NCBI GenBank assembly: GCA_963839955.1
Contig: CAWIXB010000001.1
Location: 682,001 to 746,000, forward strand
Source: CAWIXB01 sp963839955
Lineage (GTDB): Bacteria > Actinomycetota > Actinomycetes > JACCUZ01
Length of the DNA: 64,000 nucleotides
Direction: 5' to 3'
Below the pieces are notes generated by a model that worked only from the letters and a program-made list of their open reading frames with translations, did not search any database and was not told the origin of the DNA. The position numbers were made by a program, and so were the translations under genes. Shown piece after piece: positions 18,289-26,523 of this stretch (within the stretch, counting starts at the first letter, position 1; each line of letters opens with the position of its first letter).

Positions 18289-19430
18289 CGGTCGACCCGC
18301 CGCCGGGCAGCGCAGCCCCATCCCTAGAAGCGCTGTCGGCGCGGCTGCCTGACTTTCCCTGGGACGCGCTCGCGCCCTACTCGGAGCGCGCCCAGGCCCA
18401 CCCAGACGGCGCCGTCGACCTGTCGATCGGCACGCCGGTCGACCCGACACCGGACGTCGTCCAGGCGGCCCTCCGCGACGCGGCTGACGCCCCCGGCTAC
18501 CCACAGACCTACGGCACCCCGGCCCTGCGCGAAGCAGTCGCCGCCTGGTTCGCCCGCCGCCGCGGTGTGCCGGACGTGGACCCCGCGGGAGTGCTGCCGA
18601 CGATCGGGTCCAAGGAGTTCGTCGCGTGGCTGCCGACGCTGCTCGGGCTCGGGCCGGGTGACCTCGTCGTGCATCCGGAGGTCGCCTACCCGACGTACGA
18701 CGCCGGCGCGCGTCTCGCGGGTGCGACTCCCGTCCCGGCCGACGGCCTGACCGCGATCGGGCCGCGACGGGTGCGGCTCGTCTGGCTGAACTCACCCGCC
18801 AACCCCACCGGCCGCGTGCTGCCGGTCGAGCACCTGCGCAAGGTCGTCGCCTGGGCGCGCGAGCGCGGGGCGGTCGTCGCGTCGGACGAGTGCTACGCGG
18901 AGCTGGGCTGGGAGGCCGAGCCTGTCTCGCTGCTCCACCCCGACGTCTGCGACGGCTCGCACGACGGGCTGCTCGCGGTCTACTCGCTGTCGAAGCAGTC
19001 GAACCTCGCCGGCTACCGCGCCGGTCTGGTCGCCGGCGACGTGCGGCTGGTGCGGGAGCTGCTCGAGGTGCGCAAGCACGCGGGAATGATGATGCCCGCG
19101 CCGGTGCAGGCGGCGATGGTGGCCGCGCTCGGCGACGACAGGCATGTTGCCGAGCAGCGCGAGCGCTACGCCGGGCGGCGTCGGGTGCTGCGCGAAGCGC
19201 TGGAGCACGCCGGGTGGCAGATCGACGACTCGCAGGCTGGGCTCTATCTCTGGGTCACCCGCGGCGAGGACTGCTGGGCGTCCGTCGAGTCGCTGGCGAG
19301 CCTCGGCGTACTCGTCGCGCCTGGTGCGTTCTACGGCGCCGCCGGCCGCCAGCACGTGCGACTGGCCCTCACCGCGACCGACGACGGCGTCAAGTCCGCT
19401 GCTGACCGGATCCGCGCCGACACCAGGTGA
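18285..19430 (+). CDS. dapC: Succinyldiaminopimelate transaminase DapC
   Basis: DapC is a PLP aminotransferase converting N-succinyl-2-amino-6-ketopimelate to succinyl-DAP in lysine and cell-wall synthesis. Fold-type I marks are present: YPQTYGTPALREAVAAWF, NSPANPTGRVLP, SDECYAELGW and the lysine in YSLSKQSNLAGYRAG. The start is a puzzle: between fdxA and the first conserved residues (LPDFPWDALAPY) there is no in-frame ATG, GTG or TTG. A CTG at 18285 overlapping the fdxA stop, or a CTG at 18333, are the options; I use 18285 (381 residues). dapD and dapE lie nearby. Confidence 0.87.
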   Translation: MTVDPPPGSAAPSLEALSARLPDFPWDALAPYSERAQAHPDGAVDLSIGTPVDPTPDVVQAALRDAADAPGYPQTYGTPALREAVAAWFARRRGVPDVDPAGVLPTIGSKEFVAWLPTLLGLGPGDLVVHPEVAYPTYDAGARLAGATPVPADGLTAIGPRRVRLVWLNSPANPTGRVLPVEHLRKVVAWARERGAVVASDECYAELGWEAEPVSLLHPDVCDGSHDGLLAVYSLSKQSNLAGYRAGLVAGDVRLVRELLEVRKHAGMMMPAPVQAAMVAALGDDRHVAEQRERYAGRRRVLREALEHAGWQIDDSQAGLYLWVTRGEDCWASVESLASLGVLVAPGAFYGAAGRQHVRLALTATDDGVKSAADRIRADTR

Positions 19431-19442
19431 CGGCTGCAGTGG

Positions 19443-20267
19443 TCAGCGGCCCTGCCCGCGATGGCCGCTCTCGACGGCGACGTGCACATGGTCGAGGTGG
19501 CGCAGCGTCGGGTTGTCCGTGTCGCCGCTCGGGTGCTCATAGGACCGCCACCCGGATGTGGACGCCCACGACGTCCACAGGTGGTCGGAGTAGATGACCG
19601 ACAGCACGTGGTACTGCGGGGCGCGCACGACGAGCCACTGTGCGAACACCCAGCCGCGGCGACGTTGGTCAGGGCTCTTCGCAGGCCGGAAGAAGACATC
19701 GATTGCTCTGCCCTGATAGTGCGCCGAGTTGTCGACGTGCCCGGTCTTGAGATTGCGGCCGAACCCGCCGGCCGTCATCGGCCCGAAGACCTTCGTCCAG
19801 GCCTGACGCAGCCGTGCCGCTCGAGGGGTCAGCCCGTCGGGCCCGGGCTTCTCCGGGTCCACATCCGTTCTGACGTGGGCGCAGCTGAGCGGCAGCGGGT
19901 TGAGCCCGGCGATCATCGCGGTCGTGACCGCGCGGGCCGTGTGGCGGGACACGGTGAGCACGCGTACGACGGTGTCGGCGAACACGGCACGGCGGTTGGG
20001 CATGTCGAGGACCCGAACGGCCTCGGTGGTCAGTTTCTCCGCCTGTTCGACGGTGATCTGCAAGGTCTCGGCGCCGGCACCGCCCACGATGCAGGTCTTG
20101 GGTGGTGTTGTCGGCCCGGTCGTCGTGGGGGAGGGGCTCGACGTCCGTCCGGCTACAGGTGGCGAGTCGCCGTCACCGCCGGTGACCATCACTAACGCCG
20201 TGGTGACGGCCAGTGCCACGGCAACGGCGACTGTCACCAGCAGCGGGCTCAGGCGACCCTCTACCAC
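19443..20267 (-). CDS. Membrane-anchored protein with M15-like zinc-peptidase motifs (paralogue 1)
   Basis: This 274-residue protein has a signal anchor at about residues 5-28, a Ser/Thr/Pro-rich linker, then an extracytoplasmic domain. Near its end it has SAHYQGRAIDVFF and later LDHVHV, which match the H-x6-D and D-H-x-H arrangement of the Hedgehog/DD-peptidase (M15) fold. That suggests a wall peptidase, but I have no direct family match and the call is tentative. GTG at 20267 has GAGG 5 nt upstream. A paralogue with the same domain layout lies at 21261-22124, and the sulfotransferase-like gene between them is divergent from this one. Confidence 0.6.
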   Translation of the reverse strand: MVEGRLSPLLVTVAVAVALAVTTALVMVTGGDGDSPPVAGRTSSPSPTTTGPTTPPKTCIVGGAGAETLQITVEQAEKLTTEAVRVLDMPNRRAVFADTVVRVLTVSRHTARAVTTAMIAGLNPLPLSCAHVRTDVDPEKPGPDGLTPRAARLRQAWTKVFGPMTAGGFGRNLKTGHVDNSAHYQGRAIDVFFRPAKSPDQRRRGWVFAQWLVVRAPQYHVLSVIYSDHLWTSWASTSGWRSYEHPSGDTDNPTLRHLDHVHVAVESGHRGQGR

Positions 20268-20486
20268 GTCCGCCTCGCTTCTCCCGTCAACGACGCGCGA
20301 TGTCAACGTCGCATTGTGACGTACGCACGTTGCGGTAGCGCAGGTGGGTGGCGCCGTCCGACCAGGTCGCCGACGGTTCCGCTCAGCGGCGTGGTCCGCC
20401 GCGCGGCGGGGGAGTGCGCAACCATTCGCCCGGTGCCGGTACGGTCGTGCCCGTCCGGCCTGCGGGGCAACCGGCGAGAGGGTCCG

Positions 20487-21254
20487 ATGATCCGGCGATT
20501 CAGGACCGTTGCGGCGCGTCCACTGCGCCGTGCCGTGATCCACCGTCGCTCGCGTTCCGCCCGCGCTCGCGAACAGCGTGTCGTCCACATGCTGCACGTG
20601 GGTAAGACAGGGGGCACCGCGATCAAGCACGCACTGCGCCACGCCATGCCCCCGCCCGGCACGGTCGTCGTCATGCACGGGCACGAGGTCAGGCTGGCCG
20701 ACATCCCGGCTGACGACGAGGTCTTCTTCGTCCTGCGCGACCCGTTGTCGCGCTACGTCTCAGGCTTCAACAGCCGGCTGCGTGAAGGCCGACCGCGTTA
20801 CAGCTATCCGTGGACGGCCGCCGAGCGTCGGGCGTTCGCGCAGTTCAGCACTCCCGACGAACTGGCCACGGCGCTGTCCGCCGACGACGACGCACGGCGC
20901 CGACAGGCCCGCCGAGCCATGCGTGAGATCGGGCACGTGCGGTGGCACTATGACCACTGGCTGGGCGACCCAGGGGTTCTGCGTGCCCGGGCTGGGCGCG
21001 TGGTCGTCGTGGGGATGCAGGAGACGCTCGCAACCGACTTCGAGCGTCTCAAAGGACGCTTGGGCCTGTCGGCCGACGTGCGACTGCCGCGCAAGGACAA
21101 GGCCGCGCACCGCTCGCCCGCCGACGTCGACACGTACTTGAGCCCGGTCGCCGTCGCGAACCTGCGCGAGTGGTACGCCGACGACTACGTGCTCCTGGCG
21201 GCGGCGGTCGGCGTCGACGCCGGCCGAGGTGACCGCACCCTTCAAGGGCGTTAG
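20487..21254 (+). CDS. Sulfotransferase-like protein
   Basis: This 255-residue protein has the PAPS 5'-phosphosulfate loop as HVGKTGGTAIKHAL (about residues 37-50) and a 3'-phosphate motif FVLRDPLSRYVSGFNS. These define the sulfotransferase fold, which moves sulfate from PAPS to an acceptor alcohol or amine; some relatives act on surface glycans or lipids. A basic stretch of about 30 residues precedes the fold and no membrane helix is evident. ATG at 20487 follows GAGAGGG. It sits between two genes for M15-like paralogues, hinting at a joint cell-surface role, which is inference only. Confidence 0.75.
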   Translation: MIRRFRTVAARPLRRAVIHRRSRSARAREQRVVHMLHVGKTGGTAIKHALRHAMPPPGTVVVMHGHEVRLADIPADDEVFFVLRDPLSRYVSGFNSRLREGRPRYSYPWTAAERRAFAQFSTPDELATALSADDDARRRQARRAMREIGHVRWHYDHWLGDPGVLRARAGRVVVVGMQETLATDFERLKGRLGLSADVRLPRKDKAAHRSPADVDTYLSPVAVANLREWYADDYVLLAAAVGVDAGRGDRTLQGR

Positions 21255-21260
21255 TCCGGG

Positions 21261-22124
21261 TCAGTCGCCTTCGCCGACGTCGACATGGACGTGGTCCTCG
21301 TGCAGGAGCACCGGGTTGTCGGTAGGTCCGCCCGGATAGCGGTAGTCCCGCCACCCGTTGACCGAGCGCCGCGCGGACCAGATGCGCCGGTCGAAGATGA
21401 CCGTCGCCGTCCGGTACGCCGCGGCGTGCGCGACCGCCCACTGGGCCTGTGCCCAGCCGCGACGCTGGTTCGCCTCGGTTACCGGGCGGAAGAAGACGTC
21501 GATCGCACGGCCCTCGTAGTGCGCCGATCCGTCGATGTGGCCCTGCGCGACGCCCTGCGGCTCGAAGCCGCCGAGCAGCTGCGCGCCGAAGACGTCGCGC
21601 ATCGCCAGCCGTAGCGCATCGGCTCGCGGCGTCAGCCCGAGCGGCCCGGGATCCTCCCGCGCCAGGTCGGCGCTGCGCAAAGGCATGGTGCAGCTGAGCG
21701 CGCCGTCGTCATGGCCGAGCAGCACGCGCGCGAGCGCCACGGACTCGGGTCGGGGCCTCGCCCGGTCGGGCAGCTCGCGGTAGATCTGGCGCGCGCGTGC
21801 GGCGTCCAGTGCGGTGTCGCGCTCGGTGCGCAGGCTGCGCGCGACCGCGGCCGCGACACCGTTCTCGCTCGCCCCGATCCGCAGCCCCACGCCGGTCACG
21901 GTCGTCGCCGTCCCTGCCTGCGCCCACGTCCACTCGCGGGTCTCGCCGGCCACCTGGATCGTGCACGGCGGCCGGCTCCGAACGCCCAGCGCCGTCCCCG
22001 CGGGCGTCCGGAAGAGCAGGTACGCCGTGGCGCCGACAACCACGGCGAGCACCGCGGCAGTGATGGCCAACCGGCCGCGACGGGTCAGCCGGATGCCCTG
22101 CGCCGGCTGGCCGGTCCCTTCCAT
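21261..22124 (-). CDS. Membrane-anchored protein with M15-like zinc-peptidase motifs (paralogue 2)
   Basis: This 287-residue protein is a clear paralogue of the gene at 19443-20267. It has a signal anchor at about residues 18-41 and an extracytoplasmic part that ends with SAHYEGRAIDVFFRP and HEDHVHVDV, the presumptive metal ligands. Both copies share the preceding PLGLTPRA/GLTPRAARLRQA-type segment and RRGWxxAQW, so the whole C-terminal half is conserved, not just the metal motif. It is convergent with the sulfotransferase-like gene (6-bp gap). Function is unproven; a peptidoglycan peptidase is plausible. Confidence 0.6.
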   Translation of the reverse strand: MEGTGQPAQGIRLTRRGRLAITAAVLAVVVGATAYLLFRTPAGTALGVRSRPPCTIQVAGETREWTWAQAGTATTVTGVGLRIGASENGVAAAVARSLRTERDTALDAARARQIYRELPDRARPRPESVALARVLLGHDDGALSCTMPLRSADLAREDPGPLGLTPRADALRLAMRDVFGAQLLGGFEPQGVAQGHIDGSAHYEGRAIDVFFRPVTEANQRRGWAQAQWAVAHAAAYRTATVIFDRRIWSARRSVNGWRDYRYPGGPTDNPVLLHEDHVHVDVGEGD

Positions 22125-22154
22125 CGTTCACCTGGCCCGCCGCCACCGGCGGCG

Positions 22155-23081
22155 CTAGTCGTTCGCGTGCAGAGCGGCGTTGAGCTCGCCCCAGGACCCT
22201 TCCCGCGGGACCGCCTCGACGGTCCCGGTGACGCTGTTGCGCCGGTAGAGCACCTTGTCCTGGCCGGACAGCTCCGCTGCCTTGACGATCGACCCGTCGG
22301 GAAGCGTGACCTTCGTGCCGGCCGTGACGTAGCACCCTGCCTCGACAACGCACCCGTCGCCCAGAGAGATCCCGATGCCGGCGTTCGCACCGATCAGGCA
22401 GCCCTCGCCCACGGAGATGACCGCGGTGCCGCCACCGGAGAGCGTCCCCATGATCGATGAGCCGCCACCGACGTCGGAGCCGTCACCGACGACGACACCG
22501 GCGCTGATGCGACCCTCCACCATCGACGCGCCGAGGGTGCCCGCGTTGTAGTTGACGAAGCCCTCGTGCATGACCGTCGTACCGCTGGCGAGGTGGGCTC
22601 CGAGGCGCACGCGGTCGCCGTCGGCGATCCGGACGCCGGTGGGCAGCACGTAGTCGACCATGCGCGGGAACTTGTCCACCCCGTAGACCGTGACCGGCGA
22701 GCCGCCTTCGCGCAGCCGCGCGCGCACCGTCTCGAAGCCGTCGGGGTGGCAGGGGCCGTGGTTCGTCCAGACCGCGTTGACGAGCACGCCGAAGATGCCG
22801 GACAGGTCGCACCCATGGGGTGGCACCAGCCGGTGCGAGAGCAGGTGCAGGCGCAGGTAGGCGTCGGGCGCGTCGGCCGGCGGCGCGTCCAGGTCGATCT
22901 CGACGCGCACCACCTCGGTTCGTACGCCGCGACGCGGGTCGGCGCGCTCCAGTGCGGTCAGCGACGGCGGCACCGCGGCGTCGCCGGGGACCGAGCCGAG
23001 CGCAGGAGAGGGAAACCACGCGTCGAGAACCTGGCCCGACTCGTGCCGACTCGCAAGGCCGAAGCCCCAGGCGGAACGCAT
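22155..23081 (-). CDS. dapD: Tetrahydrodipicolinate N-succinyltransferase DapD
   Basis: DapD transfers succinyl from succinyl-CoA to tetrahydrodipicolinate, the entry to the succinylase branch of DAP/lysine synthesis. The 308-residue protein matches the actinobacterial DapD form: an N-terminal half with HGPCHPDGFE, then left-handed beta-helix hexapeptide repeats from about residue 165 (GTTVMHEGFVNYNAGTLGAS, IGANAGIGISLGDGCVVEAG). The ATG complementary to 23079-23081 is used. Only 34 bp separate it from the divergent VOC gene. Together with dapC and dapE it supplies three pathway steps in this window. Confidence 0.92.
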   Translation of the reverse strand: MRSAWGFGLASRHESGQVLDAWFPSPALGSVPGDAAVPPSLTALERADPRRGVRTEVVRVEIDLDAPPADAPDAYLRLHLLSHRLVPPHGCDLSGIFGVLVNAVWTNHGPCHPDGFETVRARLREGGSPVTVYGVDKFPRMVDYVLPTGVRIADGDRVRLGAHLASGTTVMHEGFVNYNAGTLGASMVEGRISAGVVVGDGSDVGGGSSIMGTLSGGGTAVISVGEGCLIGANAGIGISLGDGCVVEAGCYVTAGTKVTLPDGSIVKAAELSGQDKVLYRRNSVTGTVEAVPREGSWGELNAALHAND

Positions 23082-23115
23082 GTGACCACCCTGCCAGAGC
23101 CGGGTAGCGTCGCCC

Positions 23116-23787
23116 GTGATGACCCTCGCGCGTTGGAAAGACCTCTGCCTTGACGCGTCGGACGCCGGGCGCGCGGCCGCGTTCTGGTCACGGGTGCTCG
23201 GCCTCGCCGCCGAGCGGCAGGAGAGTGGTGACGCGGTGCTGCGTGGCGACGCGGACACGCGCACGGTGTGGGTGAACCAGGTGCCCGAGCCCAAGGTGGC
23301 GAAGAACCGGGTGCACCTCGACCTCGTCCAGCCGTCGGCCGATCCGTTGCTCGCGGCCGGTGCCCGGGTGCTCGCCGAGGTCGACGACGGTGCCAACTGG
23401 AGGGTCCTCGCCGACCCGGAGGGCAACGAGCTGTGCGTCTTCGACTGCGCACAGGAGGAGCCGAGTGGCCTCGTGGTCGACAGTCTCGACGCCGTGTCGC
23501 TCGCGGGCTGGTGGGCGCAGGTGCTCGGGGCGCAGGTCGTGCCCGGCCCCGACGGGACACCGCGGTGGCTCACCGATGTCGACGGCCTGCCCTTCGACCG
23601 GTGGAAGTTCGTGCCCGTCGCGGAGCCGAAGACGGTCAAGAACCGGATCCACTGGGACGTCGTCTGCGAGGACGTCGAGGAACTCGTCGTACGCGGCGCC
23701 AGCCTCCTCCGCGAGCCCGACGACGTGGTGAACTGGCACGTGCTCGCCGACCCGGAGGGCAACGAGTTCTGCGCGTTCGCGCCCTAG
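23116..23787 (+). CDS. VOC superfamily protein, two glyoxalase-like domains
   Basis: This 223-residue protein has two tandem vicinal-oxygen-chelate modules. Each ends with a copy of WRVLADPEGNELCVF / WHVLADPEGNEFCAF, and each has NR(V/I)H near the metal-binding strand (KNRVHLDL, KNRIHWDV). This matches the Glyoxalase_6-type proteins frequent in actinobacteria, whose substrates are mostly unknown. The start may be GTG 23116 or ATG 23119; a TAGCGT box at 23105-23110 lies 5-8 nt upstream, again suggesting a leaderless message. Confidence 0.82.
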   Translation: MMTLARWKDLCLDASDAGRAAAFWSRVLGLAAERQESGDAVLRGDADTRTVWVNQVPEPKVAKNRVHLDLVQPSADPLLAAGARVLAEVDDGANWRVLADPEGNELCVFDCAQEEPSGLVVDSLDAVSLAGWWAQVLGAQVVPGPDGTPRWLTDVDGLPFDRWKFVPVAEPKTVKNRIHWDVVCEDVEELVVRGASLLREPDDVVNWHVLADPEGNEFCAFAP

Positions 23788-23827
23788 GGTCGCCGCCGAT
23801 GTCCATCCTCAGCCGGGAGGTCCACCC

Positions 23828-24946
23828 ATGACCCGCATGACCCCACCGTTCCGCGCCGACCACGTGGGCAGTCTCCTGCGCCCGCAGGCCCTCCGCGACG
23901 CCCGTGGCCGGCATGCTGCCGGTCAGATCGACGACGCGGCGCTGCGCGAGGTCGAGGACGCGAGCATCCGCGACGTCGTCCGCGTGCAGGAGGACGCGGG
24001 GCTGCAGACGGTGACCGACGGCGAGTTCCGCCGTACGTCGTGGCACATGGACTTCATCTACTCGCTCGGCGGCGTGGAGAGCACCGACGAGAAGCTGATG
24101 GTGCACTTCCGCAACGAGCAGGGCGAGCTCGACTTCGAGTCGGCGGCGCTCAAGGTGAGTGAGAGGGTCATGCTCACCGACACGATCTTCGGTGACGCCT
24201 TCTCCTTCCTGCGCGACACGGCGTCGCCGGCTCAAACGCCCAAGCTCACGATTCCGTCGCCGAACATGGTCCACTACCGCGGCGGTCGCGCGGCGATCGA
24301 CAAGGACGTCTACCCCGACCTCGACGCGTTCTGGACCGATCTCACGGCCGCCTACGCCGAACAGGTCCGCCGGATCAGCGCGCTCGGCTGCACGTACCTG
24401 CAGCTCGACGACACCAGCCTGGCCTACCTCAACGACCCTGCGCAGCGCGCCATGGTCGCTAGGCAGGGCGCGGACGCCGAGCACCAGCACGAGGCCTACA
24501 TCCGCAACATCAACACCGCGCTGAAAGGCCGGCCGGACGGCTTGCGCGTGACGACCCACATGTGCCGCGGTAACTTCCGTTCCTCGTGGGCGGCCGAGGG
24601 CGGCTACGACTTCGTTGCCGAGGCGTTGTTCTCCGAGCTGGACGTCGACGGGTTCTTCCTCGAGTACGACGACGAGCGGTCAGGCACGTTCGAGCCGCTG
24701 CGGTTCGTGCCGCCGGGCAAGCAGGTGGTGCTCGGTCTGGTGACGACCAAGCGTGGCGCGCTGGAGGACAAGGACACCCTCAAACGACGCATCGACGAGG
24801 CCGCCAAACACGTTCCGATGGACCAGATCTGCTTGTCACCGCAGTGCGGGTTCTCCTCGACCGTGGAGGGCAACGTGCTCACCTTCGACGAGGAGGTCGC
24901 CAAGCTGCGGCTGGTCGTCGAGACCGCGCAGGAGGTCTGGGGCTGA
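23828..24946 (+). CDS. MetE C-terminal-like cobalamin-independent methyltransferase
   Basis: This 372-residue protein resembles the catalytic half of cobalamin-independent methionine synthase, in the YxjG/YxjH group. It begins with FRADHVGSLLRP, has TDGEFRRTSWHMDF, the substrate-site LQLDDTSLAYL, MCRGN and the zinc-type end CLSPQCGFSS. Such short homologues lack the N-terminal MetE domain and may use methyl donors other than methyltetrahydrofolate triglutamate, so the substrate is uncertain. The ATG follows CGGGAGGTCCACCC. It is a single gene convergent with the aldehyde dehydrogenase. Confidence 0.85.
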   Translation: MTRMTPPFRADHVGSLLRPQALRDARGRHAAGQIDDAALREVEDASIRDVVRVQEDAGLQTVTDGEFRRTSWHMDFIYSLGGVESTDEKLMVHFRNEQGELDFESAALKVSERVMLTDTIFGDAFSFLRDTASPAQTPKLTIPSPNMVHYRGGRAAIDKDVYPDLDAFWTDLTAAYAEQVRRISALGCTYLQLDDTSLAYLNDPAQRAMVARQGADAEHQHEAYIRNINTALKGRPDGLRVTTHMCRGNFRSSWAAEGGYDFVAEALFSELDVDGFFLEYDDERSGTFEPLRFVPPGKQVVLGLVTTKRGALEDKDTLKRRIDEAAKHVPMDQICLSPQCGFSSTVEGNVLTFDEEVAKLRLVVETAQEVWG

Positions 24947-24957
24947 CAGCGGGTCGG

Positions 24958-26418
24958 CTACATCGGGTATTGGGCGAGCGACCCTCTGACCGTGACCCAC
25001 TGCGTGTCGGTGAACGCGTCCAGGTTCGCCGTGACGCCGCCCAGCCGGGCTCCGGTGCCCGAGTCCAGTACGCCGCCGAACGGGATGTTGGCCTCGTCGT
25101 TGACCGTCTGGTCGTTGATGTGCACCAGACCGCTGGGGATGCGTTCGGCGATCTCGAGACCGCGCATCACGTCGCGGGTCAGGATGCCCAGCGACAGGCC
25201 GTAGGGGGTGGCTGCCGCCAGCCGGACGACGTCGTCGACGGTGTCGAAGCGCACGACCGGCGCGACCGGGCCGAACACCTCATCGGTGTAGGCGGCCGCG
25301 GTCGTCGGGACGTCGGCCAGCACCGTCGGCCGGTAGTACAGGTCCTCGTACGTGCCTCCCGCGGCGAGCCGCGCCCCTGCGTCGACCGCGGAAGTCACCA
25401 TGCCGTGGATGCGGTCCCGCTGCCCGGCGTCGATCACCGGCCCGAGAGCCACCTGGCCGGACGTCGGGTCGCCGACCGGCAGGTGGTCAGCTCGGGCGGA
25501 CAGCGCGGTGACGTAGTCGTCGGCGACCCCCGACTGCACGAGGTGGCGGCCGGCGGCCATGCAGACCTGTCCCTGGTGGGCGAACGAGCCCCACGCCCCG
25601 ACGGACGACGCGCCGTCCACGTCGACGTCGTCGAGGACGAGCAGCGCCGAGTTGCCGCCGAGCTCGAGGTGCACCCGCTTGAGGTGCTGGGCGGCGAGGG
25701 TGCCCACCGCGCGGCCCACCTGGCTCGAGCCGGTGAACGCGATGACGCGCACCGCGGGCTCGGTGACCAGGGCCTCGCCCACCTCGGCGCCGCCGGGGAG
25801 GACGTGCAAGAGGCCGTCGGGCAGGCCGGCCTGGGCGAAGATCTCGGCCAGCACCGCGCCGCCGCTCACCGCCGTGCGCGGGTCGGGCTTGAGCAGCACG
25901 GCGTTGCCCAGGGCGAGGGCAGGCGCGACCGCGCGGATCGACAGGATGGTCGGCACGTTGAAGGGCGCGATCACGCCGACGACACCGACCGGCGCCCGCC
26001 GGGCCATGCTCAGCCGCGGCATGGCCGAGCGCAGCAGCTCGCCGTACGGCGCGGAAGCCAGTGCCGCCGCCTCGTAGCACTCCTCGGCCGACGTCATGAT
26101 CTGGAAGCCCGCGAAGGGCCCGATCGCCCCCGTCTCGCGCATCAGCCAGCCGGTGATCTCGTCGGCGCCGGCGTGCCAGAGGTCGCCGGCACGGCGCAGC
26201 ACCGCAGACCGCTCGGTATAGGGCAGCGCGGCCCACTCCCGTTGGGCGTCGCCCGCCGCGGCCGCGGCCTTGTGCACGTCGGCCTGGGTCGCCAGGCCCG
26301 AGGTCGCGAGCTGCTCGCCGGTCGAGGGCGAGACGACGGGGAAGGTCTCACCGGACCCGTCGACCCAGCCGGTCGAGTAGATCTTGCCGTGCCATGCGGT
26401 GCCGTCGAGAAGGGGCAT
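24958..26418 (-). CDS. Aldehyde dehydrogenase, benzaldehyde/vanillin type
   Basis: This 486-residue NAD(P)-dependent aldehyde dehydrogenase has the catalytic Cys286 in GQVCMAAGR, general-base Glu252 in LELGGNS, and Asn154 in APFN. Residues such as YGELLRSAMP and FAHQGQVCMA match enzymes annotated as benzaldehyde dehydrogenase. Its neighbour across a 105-bp divergent promoter region is pobA, so oxidation of an aromatic aldehyde to a benzoate, followed by ring hydroxylation, is a reasonable inference. The ATG complementary to 26416-26418 is the start. Confidence 0.85.
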   Translation of the reverse strand: MPLLDGTAWHGKIYSTGWVDGSGETFPVVSPSTGEQLATSGLATQADVHKAAAAAGDAQREWAALPYTERSAVLRRAGDLWHAGADEITGWLMRETGAIGPFAGFQIMTSAEECYEAAALASAPYGELLRSAMPRLSMARRAPVGVVGVIAPFNVPTILSIRAVAPALALGNAVLLKPDPRTAVSGGAVLAEIFAQAGLPDGLLHVLPGGAEVGEALVTEPAVRVIAFTGSSQVGRAVGTLAAQHLKRVHLELGGNSALLVLDDVDVDGASSVGAWGSFAHQGQVCMAAGRHLVQSGVADDYVTALSARADHLPVGDPTSGQVALGPVIDAGQRDRIHGMVTSAVDAGARLAAGGTYEDLYYRPTVLADVPTTAAAYTDEVFGPVAPVVRFDTVDDVVRLAAATPYGLSLGILTRDVMRGLEIAERIPSGLVHINDQTVNDEANIPFGGVLDSGTGARLGGVTANLDAFTDTQWVTVRGSLAQYPM

Positions 26419-26523
26419 GAGGGACCTTCGGTGGGAGGGGCGGCGGTGCCGAGGTGGTTCGCCAGTCAACATTCCAATGAGCCGTACGTCCAGAGGCGGC
26501 CCCCCGGCACCTAGCCTGGCCGG

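Noticed and set aside
20278..20306. A perfect TTGACA (minus strand, complement of 20301-20306) as promoter of the M15-like gene
   Set aside because: No acceptable -10 sequence follows at 16-19 bp.
26470..26479. CATTCCAATG in the divergent aldehyde dehydrogenase/pobA promoter as a regulator site
   Set aside because: The arms are only 4 bp, too short to distinguish from chance without comparative data.
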